The notes under the pieces: model-generated
What the model was told of the DNA's origin: nothing
Database searches by the model: none
The model's input: only the letters and a program-made list of their open reading frames with translations
Program-made: the position numbers and the translations under genes
Assembly (NCBI GenBank): GCA_944474755.1
Contig: OX104113.1
Location: 18,229,563-18,293,562 of the forward strand
Source of the DNA: Limnoperna fortunei
Taxonomy: Eukaryota > Mollusca > Bivalvia > Mytilida > Modiolidae
Length of the DNA stretch: 64,000 nucleotides
Reading direction: 5' to 3'
In this document: piece after piece, positions 32,190-42,719 of the stretch
Position numbering within the stretch: position 1 is the first letter of the stretch
Layout of the letters: each line of letters starts with the position of its first letter

Positions 32190-33320
32190 ATAAACATGGC
32201 ATGTCTATCTGGGAAAAAAATATCCAAAGAATATAAATAAAATAACATGATTACTTCATGGGACATCAATCTACAGAAATTATCAATCATGAGGTCATTA
32301 ATGACTCATTATCCTATTCTTTAAATTGCAAGTTATGTATTTATCAAAGAAAATTATTAAAATAAAGTATATTTTGAATGGATGTAAAGTAGTTATACAC
32401 TAATTTAAGGGTGTTTGTTAATCAATTGGTTACAATCTTTTATTATGGGCTAGTTAAGTCAACTTTTTTTTAATAAACAAATGTGAATTAATCCTTTTTA
32501 AAAACATCAAACGTTTTAAAAAAGGTTAAGTATACAAACTCTTTGCAATTTTTTTGGGGATTACTAGTACATAATTAATCAAAAAGTGGTAGTATCGGTG
32601 CATCAGTTTGACCTGGGACTACATTGATTTATAGCTTCCTGGTTTGACCAGATATACAAGTATCTTCTGCCAACCATCAAGGCGACTTGAGGAAGAGTGT
32701 CTAAAATAACAGGGCAACTTGAACTTTCAAGGTGCCTTAGGGAGACTTCAGGTTTCAGAAGGATGACCTTGTCGTCCACTTAGACCAGTAAGATGAGCCT
32801 TGTGCATATGCCAATACAGTATACTGTGTCTTATGCTTATGAAAATGTATGTTTTAAAAAGCACATTGGAGTTTTGACAGCAAATTTAAAGCATTTATAA
32901 ATCAATGTTATAGAAATAAAATGAAAGGGAACCAAAACAAGTTCCAAGTAATAGCTACATGTACATGTATAGGCCAACAATCAAACAATTGTTTAAATAT
33001 AAATAGTAAAATATTTGTAACTGAAATAGAAGTTAAAACACTTGTTGTTACAATGTGATTTATGTTATTTTTTTAATTTTCACATAGTTACAATGCAAAT
33101 ATGTGTAGTAATGCAGCTTGACAGCTAAAGGGTTTTAGACAAATAAGTCACCATTTAAATTGTCAGAGCAAAATTTCATAATGTCAAACTTCAGTAATTG
33201 TCCTTATAACCTGGCATTTTTGTTCAGAAGCAAATATATCAATAAGTGTGAAGGTTTGTGCGAGAGATCTTTGTTTCATATAAAATGACAAAACTAACTA
33301 TTAAATATGAAAATATAGGA
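32190..33320. other. No gene seen
   Basis: AT-rich intergenic sequence with no recognised repeat ends, splice-flanked exons or long frames. Confidence 0.4.
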
Positions 33321-33472
33321 TCTTACATTGGTACGAGTGGATTATCGGATTTCTCCAATCTAGATAGTTAAATTATGGAATTTTAAATCCGAGCCTTGGC
33401 GAGGACTTAAATTTCCATAATTTAACTATCGAGATTGGAGAAATCCAATAATCCAAGAGTACTAATGTAAGA
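33321..33472. mobile_element. Short foldback (palindromic MITE)
   Basis: Bases 33321-33390 (from TCTTACATTGGTAC through GGATTAT to TTAAATTATGGAA) are mirrored by 33403-33472 (TTCCATAATTTAACTATC through ATAATCC to TAATGTAAGA). A second inverted pair, TCTCTAATTTT at 33480 and AAAATTAGAGA at 33712, encloses it, suggesting nesting within a larger element that ends near 33724. Confidence 0.7.
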
Positions 33473-34255
33473 TTCTGTTTCTCTAATTTTAAAAAGTAGT
33501 AAATTTGCGAAACGAAGTACAAATTCTCCCAACCCTAATTTTACGTTCATGACTTGAATACACGGTAAATGGAAGGTGTTTTGTTTATAACGTCATGAGT
33601 TCTTATTGTGACGTTATTATTTTTAACCAATCAACTGCTGAGAACAACAAATTCACTAGTGTCGAGAATTATTTTTTCCACACCTGTCAAGCGGTTGAAA
33701 TATTACGTCAAAATTAGAGAAAGCACCTTTAAAAGTCTCTATTACTATATTTAAAGGTCATAATGATTAGAATAATAGCTATTTATACCTTAAAAATCTT
33801 TCAAAAAGTAAGTCCTCTATTTTTACATGATCTAATTGTAATTACAAATAACTTCCATAACTTTAGTGTACAAACACAGCTGAAATTGAGATACACAGCC
33901 CCATAGATCTGGAAAAGCCTTTCTCAGGAATGTAAAAACATATTTTGTTTAGTTTGAATGAAGTTTAATGCCCCTTTCAACAATCAATACTTGGATGGGA
34001 CCATAATGTACATGCATTATTTGCAGATCTTAGGGTCTATGTGTCTGTCATATATTGTTTAGAAATGTTGTTTTTATCTTAACATCTGTGTGCACACAGT
34101 AAGCTGTTCCTTTACCTATATTTTACTTTACAAGTGATTGGCTTCTAGTTTCTGCATTTGTATTTATATCTTTTCTTTTATATCTTTTATGCAGGATCAG
34201 AAATAATGTTCCTTGCTGTATGCCTTTTGATTTGCCAATAGCCTTATAGTAAACA

Positions 34256-34716
34256 TTACCGTGTCTGTCCGACGGGTTTTAACGGCTGAATTTTCATTTT
34301 GATAGATCCAATTTTCATAGGAAGTCAACCATTTTTGTTTCTAAAGGAGTCTAATATTGTTTACAAACATTCGTCTGCTTTTGTGACTTACAACATTTTG
34401 GTATTTGGACAAACCATGAAACTTTTTCCACCTCAACTGCAGACAACATTACCCGAAGGATTTCGAATAGACAACACTGGAATTTTCCTAACATACACTT
34501 CCGTTCAAAACAAGGTCAAAATTTAGTATGGAAAATCGCTTTATCAAAATGAAAATTCAGCCACATTTCTAAATGCCTTTAACTGTGGAAAATAATTTTT
34601 GATTTCAAAAATGATATCCAAGATCTACAAAAGGACCACAAACTTGACCAAATGTGGTCAGCAGTTTTCCATTTTGTCAGTCAAAAACCTGTCCGACAGA
34701 CACAGTAACGTCTACT
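34256..34716. mobile_element. TIR/foldback element, GTGTCTGTC ends
   Basis: The left end ATTACCGTGTCTGTCCGACG with GGTTTT pairs with the right end AAAACCTGTCCGACAGACAC then AGTAAC. A second inverted pair lies inside (GGCTGAATTTTCATTTTGATA at 34284 against its complement near 34541-34561). No transposase. Confidence 0.65.
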
Positions 34717-34904
34717 ATATGTATATTTGCAAGTATTGCCCGATAGTATATTTTTGTTCAAACATGCCTTAAATATGTAAACGTGCATTTCCCTATGATA
34801 TTTTATAATAATATTGTAAAGTCAGTAGAAAAGCTCTTGCGAGATTTTCATGCCGTACTATGCGGTCGTGATGTATGTATTGAAACCCAACATTACTATT
34901 AAAG

Positions 34905-35100
34905 TTATGGTAAATGTTTCCTTGTCTGTCCGATGGGTTTTTGCCTGAAAAATGGAAAACTGCTTACCGCATTTGGTCGAGTTTATGGTCTTTCGTAGAT
35001 CTCAGATTACAGTTTTTGAAATAAACAATTATTTTCCACAGTTAAACGGCGTTTAGAAATGCGACTGAAAATAATTCTTCAACCAGAATAACGCCAGAAT
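34905..35100. mobile_element. Partial inverted copy of the 34256 element
   Basis: CTTGTCTGTCCGATGGGTTT, ATGGAAAACTGC, CATTTGGTCGAGTTTATGGT and TTTCCACAGTTAAA reproduce the reverse complement of about 34565-34705, with differences. It ends without a visible second terminus. Confidence 0.55.
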
Positions 35101-35145
35101 GGCGATTTTTACTAAATACAGTATCCTGGAAGATAGCATCCTCAC

Positions 35146-35603
35146 AAGTCAGGGTTTCTGTGTCCACGAAACCCTGACAAACTTAGCTGGAAATTTCAAG
35201 GGCTAGAAGATTTTCGTATGACGCCAATCATTCAAAATATCAACCAATGAAATTGCTTGAAAGAAGCAAGTGTTTGGCAGTAGTCATTCTTACTCATTCT
35301 TGATCTGAGTTGGAAGAAAATGTAATGCAACTAATAAATAACGCGGTAATAACAAACTAGTAACACTACTGTACAAAATACACTTATTTTCACATGGTCT
35401 ATGCGACACATCCGTTTGGTTTATTTACAATTGACATCGGGATATCCCCTAACCAAGTCGTGAATGAAAGCTAGCTTCTGATAGCTACATCAAGGTATGA
35501 TGTAGCCAATCAAAATAGTGACTTCTAGCTTGGGAATTTCCTAGCTAAGTTTGTCAGGGTTTCGTTGACACATGTGGACACAGAAACCTTGACTTGTGAG
35601 AAT
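35146..35603. mobile_element. Foldback element I
   Basis: The left arm 35146-35200 (CACAAGTCAGGGTTTCTGTG, CCCTGACAAACTTAGCTGG) is mirrored by 35533-35603 (CTAGCTAAGTTTGTCAGGGT, GGACACAGAAACCTTGACTT). The spacer of about 330 bp has no coding content. Confidence 0.65.
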
Positions 35604-35611
35604 CGGAAGAT

Positions 35612-35990
35612 AGTCCAAGAATCCTCTGCCGTCCAATGCTTTTTTATTTTGCGTGGGACGTCAGAGAGCTCTTCATAAGCAAAACAGCAGATTTTGCGAC
35701 ACAGGTCTGAGTCGGCAAATTTCATCGTGTCAAGATGTTAAAAAACATTTTCAACCAGTTAAACTATATACTGGTCACAGAGTAGTTCTCCCCGGCAAGT
35801 AATTCTCGCCACCAGATCTTTTGACAGTTTGAAATATAGTTTAACTGGGCGAAAATGTTTTATAACATCTGGACACGATGAAATTTGCCGACTCAGACCT
35901 GTGTCGCAAAATCTGCTGTTTTGCTTATGGAGAGCTCTCTGACATCCCATGCAACAACAAAAAAAAGTTGGACGGCAGAGAATTCTCTGA
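35612..35990. mobile_element. Foldback element II, ~155-bp arms
   Basis: Arms 35612-35770 and 35831-35990 are inverted copies (CTCTGCCGTCCAA, AGCAAAACAGCAGATTTTGC, GACACAGGTCTGAGTCGGCA, AAATTTCATCGTGTC and their complements). They surround a 60-bp spacer. Confidence 0.8.
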
Positions 35991-35994
35991 CACC

Positions 35995-36645
35995 CACAGG
36001 GGCTTGTAAAAATGGATTTTCTTGCGCTTTCGAATGATACTGGGTCGATTTTGTTATGGCTTGTAAAAATCGATTTTCTTGCACTTTCGAATGATACTGG
36101 GTCGATTTTGTTATTTAAGGATTAACTACAAAAAATATTTTCTCTATCGAGGGATAACAAAATTTCCGTTTTGCACATTGTATAATCCGCGTAGCGGATT
36201 ATATTTAAATGTGCACAACGGAAATTTTGTTATCCCTCGATGGAGAAAATATTTTTTGTAGTTAATACTTATAAATAAATTCAAATAATAGAATAAACTC
36301 AGCAATTTTATTTTTTAACTGGACATTTTTGAAAAATCCGATCAACACAAAAACTGTTAGTTTCCCGTGGAGTAATATATGACGTCAAAGGGCGCGTGTC
36401 TCCATGACGATCAAATTTGTTTTCCATCCTCTGATAGAAAATATTTTTCAGCCAATCAAAAGTCAGTATTCTCACAAAATTTTTTTATAAAAGTATAACA
36501 AAATCGACCCAGTATCATTCGAATGCGCAATACAAAATCGACCCAGTATCATTCGAAAGTGCAAGAAAATCGATTATAACAAAATCGACCCATTATCATT
36601 CGAAAGCGCAAGAAAGTCGATTTTTACAAGCCCCTGTGGACTACC
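35995..36645. mobile_element. Foldback element III, nested hairpins
   Basis: The outer arms are short direct repeats of a ~58-bp unit (GGCTTGTAAAAAT, TTCTTGCGCTTTCGAATGAT, ACTGGGTCGATTTTGTTAT): two at the left (36005-36115) and about three inverted at the right (36490-36640). Within lies a second palindrome, 36121-36274, with ~65-bp arms around ATAATCCGCgtaGCGGATTAT. The borders CCACAGGGGCTTG and CAAGCCCCTGTGG form the terminal inverted repeat. Confidence 0.75.
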
Positions 36646-37151
36646 TGAACCGAGTACCGGGAACTGGAAGAAGTCGCCAGACGACAAATTATTGAGATTC
36701 GCTGTAAACTTCTTCATAAGAGATTAAAAACTGTGAAAATAATATTTATCCCCCTTGAATTTGTTAATTAAACTTCACAGATGTGATAACTGTCATTCAC
36801 GTGAAACTTACAATTTTGACAACAAAGTGGAAATTTTTTTTATCATCTGCCAAAATCAAAACAGGAAGTATACAAATTTTAATATGTGAAAATCGAATAC
36901 GGACAAACAATGTATAGATTTTTTATAACAACGTTTAAAGTTTCTGTTAACAATTTTTGGGCAATGGTACACGTTTGTTTATTGGTTTTTTCTTTTAAAA
37001 TAACTGTTTTTCTAAATTACTAGTAACTACAAACAGGTTTTTTATTTTTATAATAACAGAAACGTCAATTTTGAAGAAAACAGATAACAGATCACAACAG
37101 CTAAAGGTTGAAAAACAGTTAACACACCTGTAATAATATGAATGTAGGCGC

Positions 37152-37445
37152 AGCCTAAATCACAGGCGCTTGGGTACAAATTGTGAAATCTCGGCTTTTT
37201 TCATTAATGCTGGTATATTTTTATGTAGAACCCTTATTTGCCTCATAAAATAACAATATGCGCATGTCTGACCCATTTTTTCAACGTTTTTACCATTTCT
37301 GATATTTCCCCTCTACACTTAGTGTAGAGGGGAAATATCAGAAATTGTAGAGGGGAAATATCAGAAATGGCAAATAAGGGTTCTACATAAAAATATACCA
37401 GCATTAATGAAAAAAGCCGAGATTTCACAATTTGTACCCAAGCGC
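37152..37445. mobile_element. Foldback element IV
   Basis: The left arm 37152-37240 (AGGCGCTTGGGTACAAATTG through GTAGAACCCTTATTTGCC) is mirrored by 37362-37445. The centre contains its own palindrome, ATTTCTGATATTTCCCCTCT with its complement, partly duplicated (37300-37370). Confidence 0.75.
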
Positions 37446-37454
37446 CTGTGGCCT

Positions 37455-38700
37455 AAATGCGAGCATCGCACATTGTTCATGTCGTTACTTCAGAGCCCCC
37501 TTACAGTGCCTCTATTCCATTGATGACGTGACGTCTTTTCTAATGTGTTGGTGACGTCACAAAACTCAATTTCAAATACAGCATTATAGATAGTCTGGGC
37601 TCCTGACTAAATATTCTCAATACCGTAAGCGGACTTCCGGTTCGAATATACAGTCAGGTCACCAGCAATGAATCCGGTCAAAATTTTGACCGGTTTTGCA
37701 ACATTCGGAATGCCTCAAAATTTACGTCAGTATTAACTGTAACTGACGTAATTACGATACAAAGCATTATGACGTAACGTCCGGCGTCCGGTAATCAAAT
37801 TCAAATAAAAATCCTGTTTATCAAAAGAATGCTTTTATCGATTTATGTCTCGTTTGTGGAAATAACTCTACGGAAAAGGTCAGTTTAATTCGAAAGCCGG
37901 AAAACAAGAAGCAGGTAGCTACTTTATTTAAATTGTATTCCGACAGTAATTTCCTACGGAACAAAACGCGCGAAAAGTTAGCTAAAACATGGCGTTTTAA
38001 ACAACCAATCAAACTGGGTAGTAAATTGGTGGTGACCTGGGGTTATATTTGAAAGTGAAGCTTGCGTAAATGAAAAATATTGCACCAGGGGACCAGGTTA
38101 CATTATAGATTGAAAAAAATTTGTCTGGCATTTTTGTAGTAATTTAAAAAATAAACACTTTAATTTTATCTATGTAAAAATTATTTTTGTCTACTTTTAT
38201 ATTTTATATTTTTCCGTTCGTCTACAATATTTTCTTCGGATAACCTGGTCCCCTGGTGCAATATTTTTCATTTACGCAAGCTTCACTTTCAAATATAACC
38301 CCAGGTCACCACCATTTTACTAACCAGTTTGATTGGTTGTTTAAAACGCCATGTTTTAGCTAACTTTTCGCGCGTTTGTTCTGTCAGAAAAGTCTGTCAG
38401 AATAAAATTTAAATAAAGTAGCTACCTACTTCTTTTTTCTTCAGCTTTCGAGTAAAACTGACCATTTCCCGTACAGTAATTTCCAAGAACGAGACAGAAA
38501 TCTATAATCATTCTTTTGATAAACTGTATTTTTATTTGAATTTGAATACTTACGGTATTGAGAATATTTAGTCAGGATCCCAGACTATTTCTTCGGATAG
38601 CTCAGCTACCATCTGAAATAGATTTGTTCATATGGATCACGTGACTTTTTTTTTTACACACACGCATGTAACCGTATAGCTCGCATCTGCGATGCTCGCT
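37455..38700. mobile_element. Foldback element V, ~300-bp arms
   Basis: Bases 37796-38100 are an inverted copy of 38240-38550 (CTTGCGTAAATGAAAAATAT, TGGCGTTTTAAACAACCAAT, AACGCGCGAAAAGTTAGCTA). An outer arm pair lies at 37589-37625 and 38545-38590 (CTGACTAAATATTCTCAATA), and GCGAGCATCGCA (37458) pairs with TGCGATGCTCGC (38688). The left arm alone has ~168 extra bases (37626-37795), with an internal CCGGTCAAAATTTTGACCGG palindrome. Confidence 0.75.
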
Positions 38701-38891
38701 ATTAAGATCAGATCAGATTCTTGAATACAGCTGAAATGTTGCTTAGTTCATAGATGTGAAGCAACAAGCAATAAATCTTTGACGTAAAAATTTTTGAAAC
38801 ATGAAAATCAAAAATCGTTAGAACACGTTAGAAGTTATAACTTTCTTAACACATTTTTAATGTAGGGAACGTCTATGTCGTCTATGGTTTC

Positions 38892-39060
38892 AACTAGAGG
38901 CTCAAAAGAGCCTGCATTGATTGTGACTAACACTGTGTAAATTGCCATTACTGGACAGGAATGCATATTAGGGCAGTCTTTGAAGTCTTGACCTTTGAGA
39001 GTTTTCAACGTCCTACACCGACAGCCTAATGCCCTTGGTCGGTCGGAAATAAAGTATTTT
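38892..39060 (+). mobile_element. Isolated head of a family B/C-type element
   Basis: ACTAGAGGCTCAAAAGAGCC has the same palindrome scheme (AGGCTC....GAGCCT) as families B and C with a different loop. The sequence after it matches neither core, and no tail hairpin follows nearby. Confidence 0.45.
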
Positions 39061-39657
39061 GAGCAAGATTTTTGTAGAGGACAGTATTTATAGAAAATGT
39101 TGGTCTCCTATTGTGTACGTTCAGCAAGAATGAAATTAAGATTCTTATGGTAATCATGCTTGGGGTTAATCCTCATAACATTGTACTTCAATCCTGAAAA
39201 CTGACAATCCATTTCCCTTTGTAGATTCAGAAGAAACATGAAATTATTTCAGAAACAAGGATTGATAATCATAGCAAGGTGATCCTTTTAAGGTTTACAT
39301 AAAATGCATGGTGTATATAATTTTTGGTATCGCGTTAACCCATACATATATAGCAACAATATATTAGGTTAACTCCAGAAAATATAAATTATCAAAAAGC
39401 TTATTCACGACTGAATTAGAAAAGCTCATAACCATAAATTTATTTGGCAAACATACAGACATATCCGATAGACAAGGGCTACGAACTGATACTCTTACAC
39501 AAAATCGTAACCTTCGGCTATCGAAAATGACATCCTAGATGGATAGGAGTGGACTCTTCACTCAGTTGAGACAACAGTTTAGCATGCGATGACTGCATTT
39601 TATACTACAAATCTAATCGATTTGTAAAAAAATAAATAAAGACTTTGTTAATATTAT

Positions 39658-39995
39658 TATGGCTCCCAAACAAAGGTTTGGCCGGAGACATATTGTTTTT
39701 GTTCTGTTTCTCCTTATTATTTTTTTCTTACACTTTCCGCCAAGATTTTGTCTGACCAATTTCTCAGAGACCGTAAATTGGACTTCACCCAAGTATAGGT
39801 CATGACTGGAAGTGGTGCCTTCCAGTTTTAAAATTTTGAAACTGGCAGCCATCTTGAAATATCGGCCATTTTGAATTTTTGGCCGACAAATTTGAAAATA
39901 GATCCGATTTGCACGAAACTTGGTTTCATGGTAGATAAAGTTGCAGTGAATGGATAACTGAACTAGAGGGTCCACAGGGACTTTGGGAGCCAGTT
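39658..39995 (-). mobile_element. Family F short element with terminal hairpin (minus strand)
   Basis: Read on the minus strand, it starts TGGCTCCCAAAGTCCCTGTG and ends with the hairpin CCAAACctttGTTTGG (39665-39682 on the plus strand) and GGAGCC. Head GGCTCCCAAA and tail TTTGGGAGCC are inverted repeats. The body contains AAAATGGCC- and CGATATTTCAAGATGGC-type sequence and only one unit, so it may be a core-less relative of families A-E. Confidence 0.55.
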
Positions 39996-40249
39996 ATGAT
40001 CGATAAGATCATAATCATGTTTAACTTCCGCTAGTTCTCTGTGTATGGTTGCGGCGGTTTAAGCTAGTGAGCTGGATATGACAAAGTAAAAATTAACTAC
40101 GTAAACTGAGTATTTAAGGCGCCATTACTGCCAAAATTGTTACGCTCTGTATCGTTCGTATGCTAGTCAATGAACAAGCGAGCCTATTGGTGATAAAATG
40201 AGTCTTTGTTTATGGTAACCAAGTATCACACAATCCGGACACAATCTTC

Positions 40250-40642
40250 AGGGCCGTAACTAGGGTCAGAAAATAGAGGAGGCAGGGGCTTGGGGCCCGT
40301 CGAGTGAGGCTCCCAAGAAGTGGGGGGTTCGGGGACCGGCCCTTGTGGGTACGAAAAGTTTGCAAAAATCAAAGTAAAATTACACATTTCCCCCTCATTT
40401 TAACAATGTTGAATTTAAACAATCGGTATTGGAGTATTTCCTTCTTTTGTTGTTTTTTTTCTCTATGCTGGGATTCCAGTACCCAATATCTTAAGTAAAT
40501 AAACCTGAATATTTATAATTTATAGTTAATTCTTTGTGTTATATATTGGAATTTCAAAGGAAAATACACAGTTTATTTATTTCTTTTTTGTAAACCTAGA
40601 GGAGGCAGTTGCCTCCGTTGCCTCAATGGTAGTTACGGCCCT
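40250..40642. mobile_element. hAT-like MITE
   Basis: The ends AGGGCCGTAACTA and TAGTTACGGCCCT are inverted repeats, and AATCTTC is repeated directly outside both (40243-40249, 40643-40649). CAGGG-like ends with a 7-8 bp duplication fit hAT. The interior (GAGGAGGCAGGGGC at left, GAGGAGGCAGTTGCC at right) is non-coding. Confidence 0.7.
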
Positions 40643-41516
40643 AATCTTCAGTCGTCCTCGTGGATGTTACATCACTGTACGCAAACATACCACACGGCGG
40701 CATAACAGCAAGCAAGTAGGTCTGGGAACAAGGCGACATCAAAGATCACCCTAATGAGTACCTAATTCAACTACTGAAACTTGTATTAAAACATAACAAC
40801 TTTACGTTTAATGGCGAACACAATTTACAATTTAATGGAACAGCAATGATCACTAAAATGGCACCATCCTATGCTAACTTTTCAGTATGGAAAACAACTT
40901 CTTAACTCTTCTTTCCATCATCTACTATCATGGTTTTGGTTCATTGATGATGTTGACATGAAATGGATCGAAAGTGAGGAAAACCTCCAACATATGTTGT
41001 CATAATATGGACATATTTTTATGTTTATTATAATTATAGTCATATTTTTATGTAAACCTTTTTATTACTTATTAGTTATTTAATACCATTAATAAAAATT
41101 GTATTTCAAGTTCAACAAAATCTAGAAAACATTTTAGTAATAGCAAATTACTGTAGACAGCTCTTCTTGTGCTGCTTTAACAGTTAAAAATATGTATACC
41201 AAAGAAAAGTATAGGATAAACAACTATAGAAATATTTTTTAAATATACATAGATCCAAGCCAAAAACATGGCTTCAAAATTTTAGTGATTTATTTATTAA
41301 ATAATGTGAAGTGAAAATCAACATGTGTGACCAATTATCGCACAACTAATTGTTTATTTATTCCGTTTATTTTATATGATTAAATTTTGCTAATTTGTTA
41401 TGATATATATTTTAAAATTAAATGTCTTTAAATATCCACTTTACTTTTTATACACAACAACATAAATCTTGCAAAAACCTGAAAAACACAGTCAATACCA
41501 ATACAACTTATTAATT

Positions 41517-41617
41517 GTGACTTTTTTTCATGTGACTTAATTTCTTGTGACTTTTTTTCCTGTGACTTTTTATCCGTGACTTTTTTTCCTTGACTTTTAT
41601 TCCTGTGACTTTCTTTC
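41517..41617. repeat. Minisatellite, ~17-bp unit
   Basis: Six or so copies of GTGACTTTTTTTCCT with small changes. The Lys-Ser-Gln-rich open frame on the minus strand is a by-product of this repeat. Confidence 0.85.
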
Positions 41618-42004
41618 CTACAACCAACATTTCTTTGACCACGATAACAGCGTATAAACTTTACATATGAAATGTTTAAATCTGAAATCTCATTCTCAGA
41701 TGCCACTATAACCTTAATATGTCAACCGATCTGTACTATAAACCCATAGATAAACATAGTACCAAACAGCTGCCATCCTAAACATTGCAGCAAAGTACTC
41801 CTTTCAGCCAAGCTCTGCTCATCTGTTCTACGGAAGCTTAAACTAGGCAGAAGTTTCGATGCCATCTAAAGCACATGGGATACAACAAGATATCGATAGT
41901 TTTTAATAAAGCAAACAACATCAGTAAAAACCAGCTTCTACAGTACAGAGAAAAGAAAACAATAGAGTCCCGTATGTCTTAATATTACAATCCAGCTCTA
42001 AAGG

Positions 42005-42240
42005 CATCGCAAGTACTATCCGCGAACGTTGGACAACAATTGAACAACACCATCAACTTTCAGAAATACTTCCAGAACCAACTGTCATGGCCTTAGAAAA
42101 ACGCAAAAGTTTAAAATATCAGTTGGTTAAAGCAGAAATATCGCCACGTATCCGCCAATTGGGACAATGTAGCATCTGTGGTGACGGTCGTTGTATGAAA
42201 TCTGATCACATGCAAAACACCCAATGCTTTATTATCCCAC
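42005..42240 (+). pseudogene. Fragment of a Penelope-like retroelement C-terminal region
   Basis: Plus-strand reading gives TIRERWTTIEQHHQLSEIL, PEPTVMALEKRKSLKYQLVK and then CSICGDGRCMKSDHM. The order 'rrKsLKdxLVrAk...C..CgdkRC..C' resembles the segment between RT and the GIY-YIG domain of Penelope-like elements. The last Cys is replaced (S), and no intact flanking domain was found. Assignment from memory of the family only. Confidence 0.45.
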
Positions 42241-42523
42241 TAAAAAGCAATGTAAACATGCCTTGTTTATTCGTTAATTACTTGTTTATTACCTGATAAA
42301 AGACCGACACAACAAGCCGAGAAAATGTTATGCTTTATATAAGAAAATTTGATTTTAAACGAGGTATATGTTATAAATAAAAATGTTCTAAATCACTTAA
42401 AAATGTAAATGGATTTTTGTTTAAATTACAGATTTTAACATTTAAATGTAAAAATAAGAAAATAAAATAAAAACGCAAATTATATTTCGATACTTATAAA
42501 ACCAGGAACCTATAAATCAATTA

Positions 42524-42575
42524 GTTATACCAGGGAAAGTCTATACTATATAGTTTAGACTGTCCCTGGTTATAC
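42524..42575. repeat. Short imperfect palindrome
   Basis: CCAGGGAaAGTCTAtAC and its complement GTtTAGACTgTCCCTGG flank a TATATA centre: about 20-bp arms with a few mismatches. Confidence 0.8.
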
Positions 42576-42689
42576 TAGTCACAGATAGAATAGCACCAAC
42601 ACATTTTTTTTATTAATTATCATGTATCACGTTTATCATATACATGTAATGGCAAAAACTGTTTATTTATGTCATTTCTTTTAAAAACA

Positions 42690-42717
42690 CTGATGAAGCC
42701 TTTCGGTCTGGCGAAAT
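42690..42717 (+). ncRNA. Hammerhead-ribozyme-like core (weak)
   Basis: CTGATGA at 42690, a GCC...GGC stem with a 9-nt loop, then GAAA (42713-42716) reproduces the order of the hammerhead core. One extra A precedes the stem, and helices I and III are not evident. It lies about 450 bases downstream of the Penelope-like fragment, a group known to carry hammerhead motifs. Confidence 0.2.
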
Positions 42718-42719
42718 AT

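Noticed and set aside
39613..39975. 120-codon minus-strand frame
   Set aside because: It coincides with the family F element, whose sequence (NGRYFKMAA-type translation) is a known kind of repeat-derived frame; no protein family recognised.
41428..41706. Lys/Ser/Gln-rich minus-strand frame (KKSQEKKSQEIKSHEKKSQ)
   Set aside because: Produced entirely by the ~17-bp minisatellite at 41517-41617.
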